DNA of 64,000 nt from Sitta carolinensis (lineage: Eukaryota; Chordata; Aves; Passeriformes; Sittidae). A program made the translations under genes and the position numbers. The notes under the pieces were generated by a model. It saw only the letters and a program-made list of their open reading frames with translations, was not told the origin of the DNA and did not search any database. Shown one piece after another: positions 30,422-64,000 of the stretch. Each line of letters opens with the position of its first letter. Positions within the stretch are counted from its first letter, which is position 1. Where the stretch lies: positions 4,154,501-4,218,500 of the forward strand of contig JAVUNC010000019.1 in NCBI GenBank assembly GCA_032173965.1, given 5' to 3'.

Positions 30422-31809
30422 CTGAAAAGAAACAAAAAGCAAACTTGAACATTCCTCTCTTCAAGAGAAGAAAAAATATAAAGTATTTAACCTAACATTT
30501 CAAACAGATACAGTTTAAACTGAGTAGAAAGGAGAAAGTGGGTTACTGCCAGGGAGTGGGAATGAGGTGAGCTTTGGCTTTTTTTAAAAATACAAGTAAT
30601 TAATACAAAGATGTAAAGCTATTTTAGACAATAGGTATTACCTGGGTACATTTTTCTTGGCCATACTTAAGGTAAACAAATATACTTTCTGTGGTGAACC
30701 CATAATCTCCTGGCAAACCTTAAAATTAAAATATTTTTATGAAAAAGTAAGATTTATTACGAGAAGCTGAAATGAGAGATTCAATACCCCTTCCTCATTA
30801 CTCTGGAGTCATCACCTAATGAATTGCAAAGTATTTTATTAGTGCAAAGGTGCCTTCAAGTTTTACAGGGCTGCATCTCCTGTGTGGCACATCTTCTGGT
30901 GTATTTTACCTTTTTGATTAGATAAGTGAATACAGTAGTTGCCTCTAAGGTCTCCACCTCTGTAACCTTTTGATCTCTAATTAACTTATTTATGGGTTTA
31001 TGGCACATTCTTTCTGATGAGGGCAATGTCTAATGTATGCTTCCATAAGGCACATAAGAATATATTGTTTGCTATGGACAAAAACATTTTGACCCCTAGA
31101 AAACTGTGCAGTTTAAAAATACTGCACAGCAATTATCCCTCAAGTTAAATTTGAGTATAATTTTCAAAACACACCTTGTCCTCTGAAGACCTTCCCTCCT
31201 TTCTTCTAGCCCAGCAATCACACTCCTGCATGGTCCTGACAAATCAGACTGTTTTGATACCTACTAAAATTAATGAGTTCTCTAGCTCCTGTTCTGCTTT
31301 TTAATTCTGATGCATGTACGTACTAGAGGCTGACAACTATGAATTTATCAAAGCACACATGACACGTTTGTCGATGGTTCTCACTCAGGCTCTTTTACGC
31401 AAACTTCCATTTTCCACATTGATGATTTTGCCTGATGAGAGGAGAAAGCGGACATCGCACAGAGCGTGTCCTTAAATCCAAGCGCTCAGCCACGACTGCT
31501 TTCTTGGAACTCTTCGATGTTTTTGCAACATTTATTTCTTTACAATAAACTCCGGCCCACACCTAATAAAAGATAAACACCCCATTATGTAAGGGCGCGA
31601 TATTTACCCAGCAGAAGCAGGCTAGGACTCGGGCTGGCAATCCCACCGCCGTTCACCTACAGCCTTCCTAAGCGGCAAAGGGCAGCGCTACCTCATTTCA
31701 CCAAGAGGAAAATAAAGGCAAGCCTGTCCCTAATTCTGTTGCCGTGACTCTTCCCGGCAGCAAAGCGGGAATAGGCCGGACACAGCGCGGCCGGATCAGG
31801 ATCACTCAC
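30422..31809 (-). other. BPNT1: BPNT1 first intron (inferred)
   Basis: Lies between the acceptor at coding exon 1 and a candidate donor of the non-coding first exon (minus strand CACACG then GTGAGTGA, exon end about 31810). A second candidate donor, GTGAGTCC after AGAGGTG, ends an exon at about 31957. AT-rich until 31.5 kb, then CpG island. Confidence 0.55.
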
Positions 31810-32042
31810 CGTGTGCAGCCCCGCTCTTCCCCGGGTCTCCGGCGGCCCCCGCGGCCCGGCACCGACCGCCGGCAGCGAGCGGGGCGCTCCGAGCCCTTCG
31901 GTCCCCGGCACCGCAGCGCACCGAGGCCTCCGCGCCGGCTCCCGCAGCGAGGACTCACCACCTCTGCAAAAGCGCCGCGGAACGCCCCGGGACGCCGCGG
32001 CTCCTCCCGGCTCCGGGCGGGGCTGCGGCTCCCGCCCGGCCC

Positions 32043-32142
32043 GTCGGCAGCGGCGCGGCGTGTCCGAGCCGCGGCCTCGCAGCGGCGGGCGTGTCCGAGC
32101 CGCGGCCGTCGGCAGCGGCGCGGCGTGTCCCGAGCCGCGGCC
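32043..32142. repeat. Three tandem copies of a ~34-bp GC-rich unit
   Basis: Copies at 32043-32076, 32077-32107 and 32108-32142 share GGCGTGTCCGAGCCGCGGCC (copy 2 has an extra G in its GGGC start, copy 3 an extra C). Copy 2 is shorter at its left end; copies 1 and 3 are nearly identical. It ends 37 bases before the IARS2 start codon. Confidence 0.85.
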
Positions 32143-32179
32143 CGTCGCGCCGGCGGAAGCGCGGCCGCAGCCGCTGAGG

Positions 32180-58387
<26,208 letters not shown>

Positions 58388-58483
58388 AGCAGCAGGGCTG
58401 CATACTGGAACCTGGAGAAGCAGATGCTTAAGCCCCAGCCTGAGCAGGAGTATCATGTATTTTGGGGAACCTTAACTGTGTGT

Positions 58484-58484
58484 G

Positions 58485-58531
<47 letters not shown>
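58484..58531. repeat. (TA)n microsatellite in the IARS2 3' UTR
   Basis: About 24 TA dinucleotides with a single interruption (AAATA at 58496-58500), preceded by a short (TG)n, 28 bases before the polyadenylation signal. Confidence 0.95.
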
Positions 58532-58533
<2 letters not shown>

Positions 58534-58559
58534 TACTTGTGTATATCACTTTTCAGCTT

Positions 58560-58565
58560 AATAAA
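58560..58565 (+). terminator. IARS2: IARS2 polyadenylation signal
   Basis: Canonical AATAAA 173 bases after the stop codon, with T/G-rich sequence downstream (TTCTTGTTCTTAG, TTGTGTTCTGTGG). Gives a 3' UTR of about 190-200 bases. Confidence 0.85.
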
Positions 58566-58778
58566 AAGGGTGTTTAAAAATAACTGACTGATTTTCTTGT
58601 TCTTAGCAACTTGTGTTCTGTGGAAGTTCACTTCCATTTAAGAGAGAATCCCCAGTCAACCAGCTCATGTTTAATTTTTATACTGTAGTATACCACAACC
58701 CCAGAGAACCAGTCCTCTCTACAAAACAAGAGAAAATGTTCCTTAAAAGGAAGGAAAAGACACAATGAAACCTCAGAT

Positions 58779-58784
58779 TTTATT
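58779..58784 (-). terminator. RAB3GAP2: RAB3GAP2 polyadenylation signal
   Basis: AATAAA on the minus strand (TTTATT on plus), 1.7 kb after the RAB3GAP2 stop codon. The 3' ends of IARS2 and RAB3GAP2 therefore face each other with fewer than 200 bases between. Confidence 0.6.
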
Positions 58785-60493
58785 TAATCAATTTACACAA
58801 ATCCACAGCAAATTAAACACAAAATAGCACTATGTACAGAGTATTACTTACAATACATTACAGATTTGATTGGTGTAGTGTGTCAGCTCTGACATGATAC
58901 TCAGTTACAGTAAATTCCTTTATACAGCTGTACCAGGTTTGAGGAATGTAATGCAGCTAAGGAACACTGTGCTTTCCTCAGGTTCCATGATGACCAAATC
59001 TCAAGCTCACTCATTTCTGCAGAAGTGTGAGGTGCTGTCAGGCAAGGTGCTCATGGCACCTGTATGATATTGCCTCTTCCATTTCTCCTTCACAGCTGTT
59101 TTAACCTCAGTGATGGAAGGCAGTAGAGAAGTACAATAGAACATAGACTAGGGAATTTTACTGGAATTCTGACTATTCTTTGTTCCATCTGTAGGAAATC
59201 AAACACTCAGTATCAAAGCAAGAATCCTTCACCAGCTGCCCTGGAGTGCAGTGATCAGGAACTGGGGCTGCAGAGGAGATGGAGGAGGCTGTGTGCAGCA
59301 AGCCACCTGCATCACCTTTTTGGGGGGAAGGCAAACCCTTCCATGACAGCAGCACATACTTCAGAAAGATAAGACTCAATTCTGAATTCTGTCTCCAGCA
59401 AGGCAGAATAGTACAAATGTTTCTTACATAGAATGCAGGAGGAGCAGGTTACAGCATGGAGCTGGTAATTGCAGCTGACAGACAGAAAGTTTACACCAAT
59501 TTCATTCTTCTCTCCTGGCTTCCTTCCTTCAGACAAGTAGTGAACAGGAGTCACCAAAGCCAGATAACCCTGTTCACCACCATTCCAACAGTGAAGATAC
59601 TCACTGTAGGATTCCCTGTAGGTACCGTCAATAAAGTGGGGGGTTTAAGGCTAAAGTACTCAGTACTATCAATCTTCAGAGAAGTTGGATCAACTTTTTA
59701 AGCATTTTTGACTACAAGTTAACATGTGCAGAGATTCATAGCATACTACATCTCCTACAGTGATAAGATGGAGGAACAATCTTACAGTAAGACATTCCTT
59801 GACCTACTTAAACTCGGCAGAGCTTAATAATAATGGAGAGGGATATAAATCCAGTTGTAGCTGAAGCCCAGCACCTCAGAGACAGCACAGGGAGAGCTGG
59901 ACTAAAAGTCCACACTCATGTCTGGAGAGCTGGGCTCTCCTTCCCAGGCTGTTCTCCCATTGCATAAGACCCCAGCACATTTCATCCTACATCACGTGCA
60001 GTTGTCATTGTCACATAATGCAGTTACAAGGCATGAGCCCAACACCAGCTCGAGCTTCAGAAAAAGCAGTATTGGCTTTAAATGGTAACTTCAGAGACTG
60101 AAGGTCTTCTTGGGTCTAATTCTAAAGTTGCTTTTGGAAAACAAATCATACATGGACATGGAAAGTGCAGCAGTTACTGCCAGCATGAACTACAGAATTT
60201 CACAAGATGTGATTGTGTTGAGAGACTAAAACTGCTGTCAAATATACCCAATTTAAACAACTGCATAAAGCACTCAAGTCAGAAATAAATAACAAAGCAG
60301 TTCAGATACTGACAAGTGTACTAGAAACTAAACATAGTCTTACTAGTGCAGAATTTAAAATATACTCCAATTCAAAACGACCTTCTGAAATTCTGGGATG
60401 GCAGCATTGTTCTTTTTGTTGTTTAACCAGAGCCCCATGGCCTGTCCTTCCCATGAAGCTGAGGCTGTGTGTCAGAGCCTGCCCTGCTGCTGC
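58785..60493 (-). other. RAB3GAP2: RAB3GAP2 3' UTR
   Basis: The 1.7 kb between the stop codon and the inferred polyadenylation signal. Non-coding; short frames on both strands show no family resemblance. No CR1 recognised. Confidence 0.65.
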
Positions 60494-60640
60494 TCAGGCT
60501 GGGATGGCCTCGACAGCCTCGAGGAGGTTGAGGGCCAGCCCGTACTGCCCGTGGTTCTCGGGCAGGTGCTCCAGCACCCTGCTCACCAGCCGGGCGGTCG
60601 TGGCCACCGGCACGTCCACGCTCTGGAGTTCCTTGGGGTC
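60494..60640 (-). CDS. RAB3GAP2: RAB3GAP2 last coding exon
   Basis: [20 protein letters not shown], then [20 protein letters not shown] and EAVEAIPA, then TGA at 60496-60494. Notably GC-rich compared with its other exons. Confidence 0.95.
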   Translation of the reverse strand, partial: DPKELQSVDVPVATTARLVSRVLEHLPENHGQYGLALNLLEAVEAIPA

Positions 60641-63600
60641 CTGTGAGAAACAATAAACTCAGCACCTCAGTCACTTCACAGGGAAAGCCTCCAGAGCCTT
60701 TATAAGACAGATTGCTAATGTTTATGAACACGATCAAGCTGATGCTTTGACCCTTGAAACTGCTTTACCCTCCATGAAACAGAAAAAAAAAAAAAAATAA
60801 TCTTACTTCCAGGAGTAAGAAAGAACCATTCAGATGTAATCTCTGTCTTGGTGAACACAACTCTCAGAAACCCAACTGCTTTCCAAACTGGAGCTTAACT
60901 TACTATAGCTTTGAGCCAAGTGATGAGTGTAGGAGGAAGCCTGGTGAGGAGTTCCATGCCATCCTTGATCTGTCCGTGGAGCAGAGCGAAGGCCAGCCTC
61001 TGCCCGGCCAGCATGAGCAGCTGGGATGCCAGCACTTCTTTGTCAGCCACCTGCAGGAAGGCCTGAAAGCAGAGAAACCCAGGGACTAGAGACAGGCTCA
61101 GTGCCACACAGCTCGCTTAGCTGCAGGCCTGAACAGCTGTAACAAAGAAAGTTTAGGATACTAAAAGGACACACAGTCTTTAAGACTTGTTAACTACATG
61201 TTACTGTAACAAAGCACAGCATTAGGAGCTCCAGAGCAGCACAAGCCAGAGAATTACTCTGTACTTTACAGTCCAGCAAAATAAACCCCCTCAAGGAAGG
61301 GAAAAGTCTTTTTTGTCCTATTTTTTTTTTCTTTCCTAAAAGCTATTACAGGCAAAAGAAGCAAATTCCTAAAATTGTCAAATATAATAAAATTTAAAAG
61401 GCCATGCTAGTTATACCAGTAGTGTAACTCCCTGTCAAGTTTCTGCTAGTTGCAATACACAGATTCTTACTGTGAAAATGGAAAAATAAAGGTAACTACT
61501 AGTCCTGAAAATGTACTTTTATAGTCTCTGACTTGTCAGCCTGGGAATTTTTTGAGCTTGATAAATCTTGCCTAACCTTTCCAGGCATCTTAAGTGAAAA
61601 GTAATTTTAGCAGAACACATGACAGTGTTGTAAAACGTTAAAAGCTGTTCTTACCTCTTCACCAAGATGATCCATCCCATAACTGTACAGTTCACAGACA
61701 TAATGCCTTCTGACCAGATCCTCAGAGATCTGAAGATACTGAGCCAGGTCTGCAGCCAAAGTTGGCCAATTCTTCCCCTTTTCAAAAGGAAAATATTCTT
61801 CTTCTGAGACTTCTCTGTCCTTCTGTGATGAACACAGTGTTTGAACCGCTGCACTCACGACTTTGAGCAAGAACTTTGAAGCAAAAATCACAGGTTACTT
61901 CAGGATTATTTGTAACTGCAGAAGTTTAAGAACTCTGAGTACAAAACTTCTGCCTACCTGCTGTCGTAGGGATAACACGTTTGGATCCATATCCCCACTG
62001 GGCAGCAGCTGAATTGATGTCAGGTCTTTGAAAAATGCATTTTTACCCTAAAATGGAGAACCAAAGACAGGCCTCATGGAAAGAGGGCAGTACAACAAAT
62101 CCACTCTGATTCAATACTAAGCAGGCCACTTATTTGTTAAATTTATTTTGTACTGCATCTTCTGTTTTGCTAACAGAGCAAATGGAGACCTTGAGTAAGT
62201 GAAGGCAAAAAGAGATTGGGTAATAGTAATGGTTGTATGTCAAAGAATGGAGGCACAGGAATAGGATCTGATTGTACTCAAGATTTCATATGCACTCTTA
62301 AATGACAAAAGGTAGTATAACACATCCTAACAGATAAACAAAACAATACCAAACCAATGGAATTTGACCAGTGGTCAAATGCTATATTCAGACTCAAATG
62401 CTTGATGAGAGCTTGCAGACAAGAGCCTACATCACAAGGAAAGTAACATTCTGCATTTATAAAATTCCAGTAAATCATTTAGAAAAAATCTGAACAGTGT
62501 TACTGTACTAAATTATTTTCTCCACAGCAGGAAGTAAACCACAGTCTCACCAGTACTTTAAAAATCCTCTTAGAATTGAAGTGTGGTTATGATAGGAGGA
62601 GGAAAGCTCAATTTCTGGAATCATGATCAAGCTCTGATTGCAATATGCTGCATTTTAAATGCAGTGACCTTTTTAAAGTGGTTTATATAGGTTAAATGAA
62701 AAATTGTTTATTCTTTTTGAGATGCTGGGAATTCTGAAATAATCATCAACAATAATGGATACAACAGTGACACTATCAACATTTCTGACCTTTAAATATT
62801 TAAGTTTCCACTTCTTAAAGCAACCAGAAAAATCTGTCATCCAGTGTTCTGACCATGCAGTATTTTCAGGCCAGCTAATAATTAAAGACCTGATCTTCAA
62901 GCAACTGAGGTCACGACAAATCTTTTATTCATAAGGAAGACCATCAAGTTTGAATCTCTGCCTGAATTCTGGTGACAATTTCATTAATGCACCACAGTGG
63001 ACTAAAAGCTTTCATCAAATCATGATTAAACTGCTTAAAGTGCAAAGGCCAGCAAAAATCCCAGGCACAGAGTGGGAAGGGAGTGGGAAGGGAGTGGGAA
63101 GGGAGTGGAGGGAGTGGCAAGGGAGTGGCAAGGGAGTGGCAAGGGAGTGGCAAGGGAGTGGCAAGGCAGTGGCAAGGCAGTGGCAAGGCAGTGGCAAGGC
63201 AGTGGCAAGGCAGTGGCAAGGCGTGACGCATGGCAAGGCAGTGGCAAGGCAGTGGCAAGGCAGTGGCAAGGCAGTGGCAAGGCAGTGGCAAGCAGTGGCA
63301 GGGAGTATTGAGGGAGAATGAAGGCAAAAATCCCAGGCACCGAGAGGAAGGGAGTATGTTTCAAAGCTCTACCTTGCTGTCAAACAGTGAGAGAGGCTTC
63401 ACCCCCTTGAGGGAGAGCCTCATGATGGCATAGAGGAGGGTGCAGAGCACGAACTGGTGCTCCACCAGTGGGTAGTGGATGAGCTTCTGCTCCAGGGCCA
63501 GCTCCACGATGGACACGGGACCCTCCACGGCCCCCCAGGCGTCCTCGGTGTCCAGCACTGGCGCCTGCATCTCCTCACTGCTCACATCTGCCTGAGAGAG

Positions 63601-63882
63601 ACAGCAGAGCATCACCCACTGAGCACTCCCACTCTGCACAGCCTCCAGCCACGAGGGCTCTGCATGAAACCAGCAAGAAACCTTCATGTGGTTTAGGGTA
63701 TTGTTAACATTTGCGGGCACAGGACAGGAATTAGTATAACCGCAGCCTTCACAAAGAGATTTTAGCCCATTAGTTCCTTACTTGCAATGGGAAAAATAAA
63801 AATTTACCTCTAGCAAAATCTGCAGAAGTTCTGAACAGCAGCCAAGAAAAGCTGTCATTGCTGTGTCACTCATCCCAACGTC
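60494..63882 (-). CDS. RAB3GAP2: Rab3 GTPase-activating protein non-catalytic subunit, C-terminal part
   Basis: Regulatory subunit that pairs with RAB3GAP1; the complex stimulates GTP hydrolysis by Rab3 and activates Rab18 at the ER. Six exons (75+219+90+219+159+147 bases) join in phase 0 throughout to the last 302 residues and TGA; the whole protein is about 1390 residues in human, so most of the gene lies beyond base 64000. This part is helical with no catalytic motif. Recognised by LITWLKA and by the C-terminal [20 protein letters not shown] then [10 protein letters not shown]. The intron 62048-63372 carries an 11-bp minisatellite. Identity also agrees with the conserved gene order next to IARS2. 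Confidence 0.93.
60904..61062 (-). CDS. RAB3GAP2: RAB3GAP2 exon, second from the end
   Basis: Fifty-three codons: [20 protein letters not shown], then [20 protein letters not shown] to LITWLKAI. Donor GTAAGT. Confidence 0.95.
61655..61873 (-). CDS. RAB3GAP2: RAB3GAP2 exon, third from the end
   Basis: Seventy-three codons: [20 protein letters not shown], then [20 protein letters not shown] and LGEE. Donor GTAAGA. Confidence 0.95.
61958..62047 (-). CDS. RAB3GAP2: RAB3GAP2 exon, fourth from the end
   Basis: Thirty codons: [20 protein letters not shown], then [10 protein letters not shown]. Separated from the next exon by an intron of only 84 bases. Confidence 0.94.
62048..63372 (-). other. RAB3GAP2: RAB3GAP2 intron with minisatellite
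   Basis: 1.3-kb AT-rich intron; the acceptor-distal 300 bases next to the donor of the preceding exon hold an 11-bp minisatellite (63068-63303). Nothing else recognised. Confidence 0.8.
63068..63303. repeat. 11-bp minisatellite between 17-bp direct repeats
   Basis: About 21 units. Plus-strand units change in order: AGTGGGAAGGG (first three to four, ending in a shortened copy), AGTGGCAAGGG (next four to five), then AGTGGCAAGGC (the rest), with one disrupted unit near 63220-63233 and a deleted one near 63290. The flanks are copies of GCAAAAATCCCAGGCAC at 63052-63068 and 63324-63340. Because 11 is not a multiple of 3, all frames are open and give spurious repetitive proteins on both strands. 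Confidence 0.9.
63373..63591 (-). CDS. RAB3GAP2: RAB3GAP2 exon, fifth from the end
   Basis: Seventy-three codons: [20 protein letters not shown], then [20 protein letters not shown] to PLSLFDSK. Phase 0 at both ends. Confidence 0.94.
63808..63882 (-). CDS. RAB3GAP2: RAB3GAP2 exon, sixth from the end
   Basis: Twenty-five codons: [20 protein letters not shown], then QILLE. Acceptor TTACCAG, donor GTAAAT. Further upstream exons lie outside the window. Confidence 0.92.
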
Positions 63883-64000
63883 CTGGTAACAAATAGTAAG
63901 ATTTAAATTGATTCAGCTGGAATTGAAACAGGCTTTTATTAGCTCTTTATGTCTGAGAAGACAAACAGAACATTTTTATTTGTTGACATAAAATACATAG

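Noticed and set aside
62944..63433. Repetitive open frames (LPCHCLAT on minus, [10 protein letters not shown] on plus) of up to 127 codons
   Set aside because: Translations of an 11-bp minisatellite in different frames on both strands; intronic, no start or splice context.

Overview
The window is vertebrate nuclear DNA, almost certainly avian. Genes are split into many short exons with GT-AG introns, two promoters lie in CpG-rich islands, and the recognisable interspersed repeats are CR1-type LINE fragments, the dominant family of bird genomes. All exon calls come from reading translated frames across splice sites and checking that phase is continuous; products were recognised by protein family knowledge, not by a search.

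Layout, left to right. (1) 1-18964, minus strand: the 5' two fifths of EPRS1, the cytosolic bifunctional glutamyl-prolyl-tRNA synthetase: 13 coding exons, residues 1-537, covering the GST-like N-terminal domain and most of the glutamyl-tRNA synthetase part. The rest of the gene lies beyond base 1. (2) 18965-22536: an EPRS1 CpG-island promoter, an old CR1 fragment, then AT-rich intergenic DNA. (3) 22537-30413, minus strand: complete BPNT1 coding sequence (8 coding exons, 307 residues), a 3'(2'),5'-bisphosphate nucleotidase; its non-coding first exon probably lies in the CpG island at 31.7-32.0 kb. (4) 32180-58387, plus strand: complete IARS2, the mitochondrial isoleucyl-tRNA synthetase (23 coding exons, 1007 residues), probably sharing a head-to-head promoter with BPNT1. 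Its 7.3-kb intron 12 carries, on the opposite strand, the microRNA pair mir-194/mir-215. (5) 58.6-64.0 kb, minus strand: 3' UTR and last six coding exons (302 residues) of RAB3GAP2, ending tail-to-tail with IARS2.

The order EPRS1-BPNT1-IARS2(mir-194/215)-RAB3GAP2 is the one known from human chromosome 1q41, so this is a conserved syntenic block. Two genes charge tRNAs (one cytosolic, one mitochondrial), BPNT1 removes the sulfation by-product PAP, RAB3GAP2 regulates Rab3/Rab18 traffic; no shared pathway links all four, and neighbourhood is best explained by ancestry and by the shared promoter of BPNT1 and IARS2.

No clearly novel protein system is present. The most noteworthy extras are the antisense microRNA cluster with a GC-rich candidate promoter 1.2 kb upstream, a 1147-bp block in EPRS1 intron 2 bounded by 73-bp inverted repeats (70/73 identical), an 11-bp minisatellite in RAB3GAP2 with ordered unit variants and duplicated flanks, and CR1 ends lying directly against two splice sites.
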